A program made the position numbers and the translations under genes. From Trissonchulus latispiculum (lineage: Eukaryota > Nematoda > Enoplea > Enoplida > Ironidae): 64,000 nt of DNA. Where the stretch lies: contig JASAND010020129.1 of assembly GCA_030248195.1 (NCBI GenBank), positions 1 through 64,000 on the forward strand, read 5' to 3'. The notes under the pieces were generated by a model that had not been told where the DNA came from, did no database searches, and saw only the letters and a list, made by a program, of their open reading frames with translations. Positions 55,347-64,000 of this stretch are shown in pieces (the first letter of the stretch is position 1; each line of letters opens with the position of its first letter).

Positions 55347-56655
55347 CATGGGCGCACCCCGGGGGGGGGGGGTTTGGAGGTTCCGACCCCCCCCCCCTTT
55401 TTGTCCCGACCCCCCCCCAGGAATTTTTGGGGAGAAAGCAAAAATTGAACTATTTTTAGTGCATACAATTAAAAATTATGAAAATTTTTCGCGCCTGCGG
55501 CGCTTTTCTATCTCGATTTTCATAATTTTTCTCGCCTGCGGCGCTTTTCTATCTCGGTTTTTAAAGTTTTTCTCGCCTTCGGCGCTTTTCTATCTCGATT
55601 TTTATAATTTTTCTCGCCTGCGGCGCTTTTCTATCTCGATTTTTAAAAATTTTCTCCCCTGCGGCGCTTTTCTAACTGAATTTTCAAAATTTTTCGGGCC
55701 TGTGGCGCCTTTCTAACTGAATTTAAAAATTTTTCTCGTCTGCGGCGCTAATGTTTAATAACTGTTACAACGTTTTGGCGCGTCCGGCGCTTTTTTACCT
55801 CAATTTATCGCGCCTGCTTCGCTTTTCTATTTTTCTGTTTCCATTTTACTGAATTTCCGCGACTGCGGCACTATTGTATCTCGATGTTAACAAATTAAAA
55901 TTTTAACAATGCGCCTGGCAGAGCTTTTTATTCAAATCTTTTCAAGCTTTCCAATACAAATTTTGCCATTATGTCAAAGAATTTCTCAACTTTTATTGAA
56001 GTCTTTTTAAAGATTTTCATTACGGCTTTTTTCAAAATTTCAAAAATTTTCTCAACTTCTGGGGGCTGAGCCTGGCTGGCGGCAAGTCTTAAATCTCGTC
56101 ATTTTTGTGGCTCCCAAAACGAACTCTTTGTTGAAAACTTCGCCACCGCCACCCCCCCCCCCCCCCGCAGCGTAAACGTGTCAGGCGAAGGCAAAAAATT
56201 TTTTCGGCTCGACCCCCCCCTTTCTGGCTTTTTCCTACAGGGGGGGGGGGTGGGGGCGGCCCTCCCCAGAATTTCGTTCCCCCCCAGACTTGGGTCGCCC
56301 CCCCCAGAATCGCCGCCCCCAGGATTCGGGCCTTCCTCCCCCCAGAACTCTAAAGTGCCCGGAAAAATAGGAAAAATAGGAAAATTTGAAAAATTTTTCC
56401 GGCTTCGCCGGATTTTTACCTATTTTCAAGCATTTTTTAGCTATTTTGAGCTTAAGTTGAGGTTAAAAATAGTTAATATTTTAGCTCAGCAGCAAAAAAT
56501 AGCTATTTTTTAAGCATTTTTGAAAAAATTTTCTTCCCCCCCCCCCAGAAATCTGTGCCCGCCCAGACCTGGGGGGGGACCGCCCCCAGACTTCCCCCCC
56601 AGAAATTTTTGCCTAGGAAAAAGCCAGCCTTTTCAAAATCCTGGGTGCGCCCCTG
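55347..56655. mobile_element. hAT-like element, ATTCAGAT duplication
   Basis: 1309 bp. Ends CATGGGCGCACCC and inverted CAGGGGCGCACCCAGG. Exact 8-bp duplication ATTCAGAT at 55339-55346 and 56656-56663. Contains C/G runs, CGGCTCGACCCCCC (56204), a TCCGGC-TTC-GCCGGA hairpin (56398-56412) and a 41-bp tandem array. Confidence 0.82.
55488..55760. repeat. 41-bp tandem array of hairpin units
   Basis: Units start at 55492, 55533, 55574, 55615 and 55656, exact 41-bp spacing, six to seven copies. Each has (G)CGCC-TGC or TTC-GGCG(C) followed by TTTTCTATCTCGATTTT. The 126-codon open frame across it (55336-55716) is a repeat artefact. Confidence 0.85.
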
Positions 56656-56927
56656 ATTCAGATGTATTAAAAATGACCCGCTCTTTCGAATGGTATAGTC
56701 AAAACCGTTCTGGCATGCTTGCAGCAAAAAATTCGGTTGGGTTTTTTCCCGCCCATGGGTTTTTTCCTGCATTGGGTATTTTTCCCATCGGTTTGGTCGA
56801 AAATTTCTCATTCTCATTTTGAAGCTCTTCGCAAGGCCTCGTGGTAGTTATCGTTAGATTTTCGATTTGTCGCTTAATAAAAAAGTTCCAGCCAGAATTC
56901 GAAAATTTGGGTTTTTTCCCGCCGCGC

Positions 56928-57499
56928 TATATAATATATATTTCGCAATTTCGCGGTTTTTTCTCAAAAAACAGCCGTTACGAATTTGGAGTTTATAGGC
57001 TAGCTATTCCGCAGTGTCAATGGAGAGAAATCCACACATTATTTCAAAATGGCTGGCATTTTTTAGGGTATTGAAAGGGGGGGGGGCTTCCGAAAAGTGG
57101 GGAGGGGGGCGAGCCAAAGGTAAAATATATATACCGAAATTTTTAGCGAAAAATTAGCATTTTAAGGTAAAAACGCAAAAAATCGCTGTTTTAAGCTTAA
57201 AATTAGCTTATAAGTCCATAAATTAGCTAAAACTTGAGAAAAGTTTTGAAAATGTGACCTCAAAAACCTAATTTTTTGACACTTTTGGGCGACCCCCAAA
57301 AAAGTAGGTGGGGGCTTGCCGAAAAGTGGGGGGGGGGGCGGGGGGCTCCGAAAAGTGGAGGGGGAACCGAAAAGTGGAGGGGGCCCCCCACCCTCCCATC
57401 CACTAAAAAAATGCCAGAAATGGTACAATTAATTTTTATAAAAACCAATCGTTCACAAACATTTAGTCAACCTGGGAACCCAACAAAATAACTCGTTTA
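56928..57499. repeat. G-run repeat, no gene
   Basis: G/C-run sequence with GGGGCTTCCGAAAAGTGGGG-like units repeated at 57083, 57313, 57347 and 57367. Nothing else recognised. Confidence 0.5.
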
Positions 57500-58968
57500 T
57501 CTGGGGGTTTTTTTACTGGGGGGGGCGGGAGGTGCGCTCCCCCCCACTCAACCTCTTCCCCCCCCACCCGTTCCCCTCCCCACTTTTTTGGGCTTCCCCC
57601 CCCCCAGTCACCCTAAGGTGCCCAGAAAATGCCAAATTTTTAGGATTTTTGATCAAAATTTTCAATATTTTTCCGGCTTCGCCGGAAATTTTAGGTAAGA
57701 AATCGTCTATTTTGGTGCCAAAACTTAGTTTTTGAGCACTTTTAAACTTAGTTATAGCGAGATAGGGGGAAAGAAGGCACTAGCGTAGATACAGAGGGGG
57801 GAAGAGCATGCACAAATTGTACATTAATGCTTCAAAATAGCTCAACATTGATGCATTTTCTACACCATTAAAAAATTTTTGCGCCTTCGGCGCGAATTTT
57901 GGCTATTTACATTATCAAAATTATTATTTTTCATTAAGCATGCTAACGAATGTTTGTATATATAACTACTTGCTTTGCAGTTTCGCTGTTAAATATCTGC
58001 GTTATTCCCAACATCTCAGCTTCGGCATAATTGGTTGATATATATAATCAGGATACGCAGTTCTTAATGGGAGCATCCTAATAGTTTGAGTTTTCGGACA
58101 AGACAGTAAACGTAGAAAATAGCAAATATATAAAGGTGCGAAATGTTGTTAGACAATTGATAAATCATTGTAAAGAATTAAATGTTTCAATAGCGTTTAA
58201 TGGCGAACTTTAAAAATTTTCTCAACTTCTGGGGGGTCCGCCCCCCAGACCCCCCGTTTGGGACTTGTGTACCTATTATAATTAGACCTCTGCTAGTTTG
58301 CTTTACTTTACCTTAGTTTACCTGCTTTGTAGTTCTGTTATTAACTGCATTATTCCAAACATGATCTGCCTTCAACGACGGATAATGGATATGCTTAGAA
58401 TACCCTGTTCCAAATGGGAGCATCTTAGTCTTAGTTTTCGTACGGGATTGTGGAAGTCAAAAATTTAAATAGGTAGCAAATTAAACTACAAAATTTAGTT
58501 TGGGAACTGATAATATACAATGCAAAGAATTCAATGTTTCAGCAGCGTTTTAACGGCAAAATTTAAAAATTTTTCAACTTCTGGGGACTCCGCCCCCCAG
58601 ACCCCCCGCGTTGGGTTTTTGCGTGCCGCTTTCGGTTACAACAGCATTAAGCTATGTATATATATATATATGTACTGAACTAGAAAACATATTAACAGGG
58701 AAAGTTACAGCATATGTAGCGTGCATACAATTATTGCGCAAAAAATGAAATTTACCCCCCCCCCCAGCCTTCGGTCAACACCGCCCCCCCTGAAAATTTT
58801 TCGTACCTACGCTACTGGTTATAGCAGTATATATATATGTAGAAAACAGGCTTTATATATATACTGTATTTTTGACATTTTTAGCTCATTTTATTCCCCC
58901 CCCCACTAGTGGGGGAGGCGTCCCCCCACTCCCCCCCCCCCCACTTTTTTGCCTAAAAAACCCCAGTA
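57500..58968. mobile_element. CTGGG-ended element, split by an insertion
   Basis: Left part 57500-57758 (CTGGGGGTTTTTTTACTGGG, CCACTTTTTTGGGC, TTTCCGGC-TTC-GCCGGAAA at 57670-57688) and right part 58818-58968 ending CCCCAG. Both halves carry the family's CTTAGTTATAGC…GTAGAAAACAGGC stretch, broken at GTTATAGC. Confidence 0.65.
57759..58817. mobile_element. hAT-like insertion, GTTATAGC duplication
   Basis: GTTATAGC flanks at 57751-57758 and 58818-58825. Near the left end CACTAGCGTAGATACAG, right end inverted CAGTAGCGTAGGTACG. About 19 extra bases precede the left terminus. Contains GCGCC-TTC-GGCGC (57881-57893) and two copies of ACTTCTGGGG…CCGCCCCCCAGACCCCCCG (58222, 58579). Confidence 0.65.
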
Positions 58969-59163
58969 TATATACATCGAATATATAAATACACTAATAT
59001 ATAACATTTATATATGTACTTTTGATAGGTTAAATTAAATAATTTGATTTAAATAATTGGTAAGAAAAATTTTCTTGGGGGCCGGGAAAAATCTTTATTT
59101 CTTGTTAAAAGGTTATAACAGATTTTTTCAATAATCTATTTCAATTTTTAGTACACCAATGAA

Positions 59164-59286
59164 TTTTACCAATTTTTCGCTATACACACACACTTTGGTA
59201 GTTTTTGGATACATCGCCAGATTATATTCTGGAGATGTATCCAAAAACTACCAAGGTGTGTGTGTATAGCGAAAAATTGGTAAAAA
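59164..59286. mobile_element. Hairpin MITE
   Basis: Nearly perfect ~53-bp stem with a loop around 59216-59233; ends TTTTACC/GGTAAAA, containing CACACACAC/GTGTGTGTG. Flanks are not a clear duplication. Confidence 0.65.
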
Positions 59287-59328
59287 TTGTAAAACTGGTA
59301 TTGCATTGTTACATATAATGCATATATA

Positions 59329-59331
<3 letters not shown>

Positions 59332-59384
<53 letters not shown>
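59332..59384. repeat. (AT)n microsatellite
   Basis: About 53 bp of TA repeat with a GCATATATACG prelude. Explains a Tyr-Ile open frame on the other strand. Confidence 0.95.
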
Positions 59385-59388
<4 letters not shown>

Positions 59389-59879
59389 TGTGTGTGCATA
59401 TATATAAAATGACCTAAATGTGACAAAACCTGCTCAAACCCAATGCAGCTGTCATGGGTTTGGAAGGGGTGGGGGGACAGTTATTAACACCTTAACAATT
59501 CCCCCAACAAAATTTTCGCAACGGGATTTTTTGCGCGATCCTAAATTGAAAAAACTGTAGAACAAATTGTATTCGCTATCATTAAATTTATAATCAAATC
59601 TTGGAATCATTTACGAAACATTAATATTTTCTACAAGAAAACTTCATTCAAAGTTGAAAACAAACAAACAATGCAAAACAATTTGTAAATTAAAATAACT
59701 GATTTTGACTGAGAACCCAACTACTTTTCGTCAACATAAAAATTTCAGTTGCCCTATCCCATTTCCCTCCCCAAATCGGTTGGCAAGCAAGTCCTCTCTT
59801 GTTTGACTAAGAGACACCCCCACAGACAGACACTTTCACTTTTATTTTGATATTACATCGAAATGCTAGAAATCATATA

Positions 59880-60200
59880 GAAAAAATTAGAAAAAATTAT
59901 ATATTTTTCGAATAATTTTCTAACTGGAAAACAATTAGAAAAAAACAATAGGAAAAAATGTCTAAATTCTTTTCTAATTGTTTTCTTATTTGGAAAATTA
60001 TATGAAAACAATTAGAAAACAATTGGAAAAAATATTAACTATATTTTCCCATTGTTTTCTATTTTAGAAAACTAGTAGAAAGTAATTTGAAAACAATTAG
60101 AAAAAATTTATCAACTGCAGAAAATAATTAGAAAACAACTGGAAAAAATTCAGTTTTTTCCAATTGTTTTCTGGAAAAGGGCTTCGTGTGCGAACCTCCC
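59880..60200. repeat. Inverted copy of the TTTTCTAATTG repeat
   Basis: GAAAACAATTAGAAAA units ending with GGGCTTCGTGTGCGAACC, the inverse of 53315-53700. Confidence 0.7.
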
Positions 60201-60204
60201 CGAA

Positions 60205-61330
60205 CGATTTTTGGACCCAAAAAGTTAGTTAAATTTGGTCGAAAAATGGTCATTTTTTGAAAAATGTTTTTAAAATTTTGACCTAAAATCGCTTTAAAAC
60301 GGTGCAAAAACGCCTAAAACGTTAAGAACAAGCCTTATTTTGATGAAAAAAGGGCTAAATTACAGAAACTTTTGCATTTTTTGGCCCTTTTTCGAAATGG
60401 CTGAGGTCCGCATTCTGGGGGGTACCCCCATCACATTTCGAAGGTTAGCCAAGATTTACCCCCCCCCCAGCCATAGGTGTGTTAGGGGGGAGGGGGTGGG
60501 GGGGGACCCCTCCCCCCAAATGGAGGGGTCACCGACCCCCCCCCTAACAATTTTTTCCAACCCCTCCCCCCAAATCGATTTTTTCAGACCCTTCCCCCCT
60601 AAAAATTTTCTAACCCCTCCCTAAACTTTAGAAAATTTTCTGAAAATTTTAGCTATAAATTCGAAATTTTTCCAAAAAATTCCAAAAATTAGCGAAAAAA
60701 TTGCTAGAATTCGCTTAATTAAGCTAAAAATCGTTAAAAATAGCTGTAAATTGAGAAAATTTTTCAATTTTTTAACGAAAAACCGATTTTTCGGTTTTTC
60801 CCAAATCGACTTTTCGCGACCTCCCCCCACGGCCCCACCCCCTTTTTTCGCCAAACCCCCTCCCTACTTTTTTTCTGAACCCCCACCCCCAGTTTTTTCG
60901 CCAGCCACAGCTATGCCCCCAGACCCAAAGTTCCAGGGAAACTATGCTGGAGCATACATAGTTTCACCGGAAATTTTGGTTGTGGTGGGGAGGAGGGTAA
61001 ACCTTGAAAATTTGGCGGTCAACTCAACTGCCGAAATGAGATGGGGGGTACCCCCCTAAATGCGGACCTCAGAAATTTCGAAAAGTGGCCAAAAATGCAA
61101 AAGTTTCTGTAATTTAGCCCTTTTTCATGAGCTGAGATGGGCAGTACGCCCCTCCTACCCCCCCCCCCGCCCCCAAAATTCCGACCTCAGGAAATTCAAA
61201 AAATGGCATAAAACGCAAAATTTTCTGTATTTCAAAACCCTAACCTACCCCCAAAAATATTTTTCTATTTTCATGCCAAAAATCGCATTTTTAACCGTTT
61301 CCAATGCCAATGAACATTCCATATGAAGCA
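60205..61330. repeat. Copies of the ~300-bp GTTAGTTAAATTTGG family and C-run sequence
   Basis: One copy forward (60210-60480: GAGGTCCGCATTCTGGGG, TACCCCCATCACATTTCG), C-run sequence (60480-60905), TTCCAGGGAAACTATG (60931) and inverted copies (60955-61200) with GTTTCACCGGAAATTTTGG. No gene. Confidence 0.55.
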
Positions 61331-61954
61331 ATTTTGACATTAGACATTGTTTTAAAATCGAAAACTTGATTGCCAACATGTTTCCTAGTCCAAAACGAGG
61401 TCAATAATGAGTCAAGGTGCATTCATAGTCGCAAACGCTCAGAGACGGCGCGTCGCAGCGCGTCGACGCCTCTGATTGTAATAAGCCGTTTTAACCGTTT
61501 AAAAATTACTGTAACAGATTCATGTGCACGTCTTAATACATACGCTTTTCTTACTCGCGTCTGTTTGCGTCTGGACCTATGAATGCACCTTCAAAGTCCA
61601 TATTTCAGTTAAAAACGTGTACTTCTCGCAACAATAAACACTGGGGGGGGGGCAGGGGATTTCGGGAAACAAACAAACAAACAAACAAACAAACAATTGG
61701 TTTATTCAGTAAAGATTATAGTCACGTAATAAAACATTTACTGAAAATGAGTACAAAGAACTGTATATACATCTTCTTAATACATGCATCCGTACAACAA
61801 CATATATAACAGTACATCAACAAACTACGTGAACATTGTATAAACATGTGCAGTAAAATAGCCACAAAACGGTTAAAAAATCTTTGTATATGTCGCAGTA
61901 ATTTCTGTATTCAGTACTGTATTTACTGGCCGATTTCAGTAAATACGGTATTTA
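61331..61954. other. Unique-looking DNA with (CAAA)n
   Basis: An (AAAC)n microsatellite at about 61669-61695. Otherwise nothing recognised. Confidence 0.5.
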
Positions 61955-61961
61955 CTAGTAA

Positions 61962-62384
61962 CAAGAGTACATAATACATAAGAGTGTGACAAGCGTCCAG
62001 CTCGAGAGCCATGCTCTGCGCGCTAACGGCCCACCCCCCGCAATTGCGTACCTAGTGGACCCCCCCCCCGCAAATCAGTACCTAGTACGCAATTGCGTAT
62101 GTTCACTCGCTGCTGCAATATTCCATTTATCGGGACCCCCCGCAAATGTGACCTATCACTTTTCAATGTCGAATGATAGGTCACATTTGCAGGGGGGTCC
62201 CGATAAATGGAATATTGCAGCAGCGAGTGAACATACGCAATTGCGTACTAGGTACTGATTTGCGGGGGGGGTCCACTAGGTACGCAATTGCGGGGGGGTG
62301 GGCCGTTAGCGCGCAGAGCATGGCTGTCGAGCTGATTACATAGAGTGTGACGCTTGTCACACTCTTATGTATTATGTACTCTTG
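61962..62384. mobile_element. Foldback element with CAAGAGT ends, copy 4
   Basis: 423-bp near-perfect palindrome, ends CAAGAGTACATAATACATAA and inverse. Exact 7-bp duplication CTAGTAA at 61955-61961 and 62385-62391. Inserted in the left part of an older inverted-repeat element. Confidence 0.9.
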
Positions 62385-62387
62385 CTA

Positions 62388-63366
62388 GTAAGAATGGTAT
62401 TTTCTTTAAACTCCCTACCTTTCCACGTAAATACCATGTTTACTGAAACTCGTCCAGTAAATACTGTATTTTCCAGTAAATTCTGTATTTTCTGTTAAAC
62501 GCCATTGTCTTTGTGTGTGGCTAGGGGTTCAAAGGGCATGCCGACGTCATATTTAAAGCCAAAAGATAGGTCATACATTATATATCACAATACATATGTG
62601 CAAAGGGGGTGCATGAAGATAAACTCCAGACGTTAAAAATATTAATTTACAAAATTAAGAAATTGTTTTAATTTTAACACAGTTTTTGAAATCAAAACAG
62701 ATACATGCATTCTACACGCACTTTTTCTGTATTTTCTAATAAATTTTGCATTTTAAAAGTTTTAATGTGCTATTCGTGTATTTTTATATAACGAAAACTA
62801 AGTAAGATTAAAACCCTTAAGCAACGTATTAATTTTTAATTAATCGTAATTCATTATGATTATGTAATACATACATATCTGTTTTGATTTTAAAAACTGT
62901 CTTAAAATTAAAACAATTTCTTAGTTTTGTAAACTAATAGTTTTAACGCCTGGAGTTTATCTTCATGTGCCCCTTTGCACATATTGTGAAAATGTATCTC
63001 CTATCTTTTGGCTTTAAATATGACGTCGGCATGCCCTTTGAACCCCTAGCCACACACAAAGACAATGGTGTTTAACACAAAATTGTGACGCTTAGATTGC
63101 GTAACTGGTTCTAACTGGTTTCTGTATGTCTGACTTTGAAGTTGTAATTATGCAAATTAGTCTTTGAGACTTTGTGTTAGTTGTCTGACTATTCAGTCTG
63201 CTCTATTTCTGCCTTACAGTAAAGCGGTGTGTTATCTAAACTGTCAACCCCTTGCGAGTAAATAGAGAATTTACTAGAAAATACAGTATTTACTGGACAA
63301 GTTTCAGTAAAAATGGTATTTATGTGTAATGATAGGAAGTTTAAAGAAAATACCATTCTTACTAAA
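62388..63366. mobile_element. Outer TIR element with GTATTTAC-rich arms
   Basis: Left 62388-62480 and right 63260-63366 are inverted copies (AGTAAGAATGGTATTTTC, CAGTAAATACTGTATTTTC). It hosts the TTAA element below and is itself disturbed on the left by foldback copy 4. Confidence 0.65.
62499..63071. mobile_element. TTAA-flanked foldback element
   Basis: TTAA at 62495-62498 and 63072-63075. Inverted ends ACGCCATTGTCTTTG / ACACCATTGTCTTTG continue for about 200 bp per arm (GGGCATGCCGACGTCAT) with centre near 62785. Non-coding. Confidence 0.75.
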
Positions 63367-63370
63367 GTCT

Positions 63371-64000
63371 GACCAAAAATGTGTGTACAAAATCTGTAAG
63401 GCCTCTAGTGAACTCAATAACAATAATAAGAAATAAGGGATAATGTTTAAAAATTCATTGCTGGCGCAATATAAGTCGTAGCAACAAAAGCTTTATTTCG
63501 TAGGATTCAGCTCAGCTTGAATTTTATGATTACCTTCTGCTTTGCCGAAATTTTTGGTCAAAAAGTGGTATTTTTTAAAAAAATCGACTTTCAAAATTTG
63601 AAATACCACATATATCAGGTGAAAGCGGGCGCCTAGGCAGTCCTGAAAATCTAATCGAAAAAATTTTCCGCTGAGCGAGTCGCGAGCAATAACCAGTCAA
63701 AGTTGCAAAAAGCGGCAAACATCAAAGGAAATGGAAAAACGAAATTTTGGAATAAAATGCTTATTTCTCAATCGATATTTTTCGTTCTTGTGTCAATCGA
63801 TGCGTCTTCGGACGGGAAAATGTTTCTGAAAGAATGAGCTGAATAGCTTGAACGGTCCTGAAAAATACCCCGATAAACCGATATTTCAAAATTTTTGAAA
63901 TTTTAAAAAATTTTAAATTTTATAAAAATGTTCGTCTCGCTGCAAGTATTCCGAAAATATATGATTTTATGGAGTTACGACGTATATTGAGTTCACTAGA
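63371..64000. other. Right edge, no recognised feature
   Basis: AT-rich with AAAATTT runs. Carries one degenerate copy of the GAATGAGCTGAA / GAGCT motif at ~63833. Confidence 0.5.

Larger units (their letters stand above)
54552..56927. mobile_element. Element with GCGCGGCGGGAAAAAACCC ends
   Basis: Inverted ends GCGCGGCGGGAAAAAACCC at 54552 and 56927, with TATATA on both sides. The GCGGGAAAAAACCCA motif recurs subterminally (54581, 54917, 54937 left; inverted near 56738, 56756, 56909 right). Contains a nested hAT-like element. No transposase. Confidence 0.65.

Noticed and set aside
55336..55716. 126-codon frame with repeating Phe/Ser/Arg pattern
   Set aside because: It is a translation of the 41-bp tandem array (41 x 3 returns to frame) and G/C-run sequence, not a protein.

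Overview
This window looks like nuclear DNA from an invertebrate animal. Three spliced genes with canonical GT-AG introns sit in a sea of short inverted-repeat transposons, satellites and G/C homopolymer elements. There are no prokaryotic operons. The zona pellucida (ZP) type membrane protein at the left edge, with a long Gly/Ser/Tyr linker, is the kind typical of ecdysozoan cuticle or apical matrix. The phylum is an inference only.

Host genes occupy the left half. On + at 1273-3862 lies the 3' part of a ZP-domain transmembrane protein gene. Its 5' end is outside the window or unrecognised. On - at 4543-11698 is a complete six-exon TYW5-like gene (JmjC tRNA wybutosine hydroxylase). On - at 13870-33157 is an NSUN4-like mitochondrial rRNA m5C methyltransferase gene, with six exons resolved and the first (presequence) exon not found. 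TYW5 and NSUN4 are tandem, same-strand RNA-modification genes 2.2 kb apart. The ZP gene and TYW5 converge. In all three genes the poly(A) signal overlaps or abuts the stop codon, so 3' UTRs should be very short although the introns are huge and repeat-filled.

Mobile DNA fills introns and everything right of 33 kb. Families defined here by ends and target duplications are: a foldback family with CAAGAGT ends and 7-bp duplications (four exact cases); hAT-like G-rich elements with 8-bp duplications; a CTGGG-ended family with 5-bp duplications; piggyBac-like TTAA elements; a 4.4-kb element with 419-bp inverted repeats and internal direct repeats; a TAA-flanked Harbinger-like MITE; and several hairpin MITEs. 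Two satellites have ~146-149 bp monomers, one with a 441-bp (3-mer) and one with an ~891-bp (6-mer) higher-order repeat.

Retroelements: a broken Ty3/gypsy-type pol (42679-45613) is followed by a long open frame with an SGNH-hydrolase-like region. That frame is split by a 2.2-kb TTAA element at 46419-48591. A degenerate reverse-transcriptase fragment (39631-40170, -) and a GPY/F integrase-tail fragment (21978-22220, -) are also present. Two patterns cut across families and are the most unusual signals: a dispersed AGCTC/GAGCTTTC/TGATACC motif, and short GC hairpins whose sequence varies while pairing is kept.
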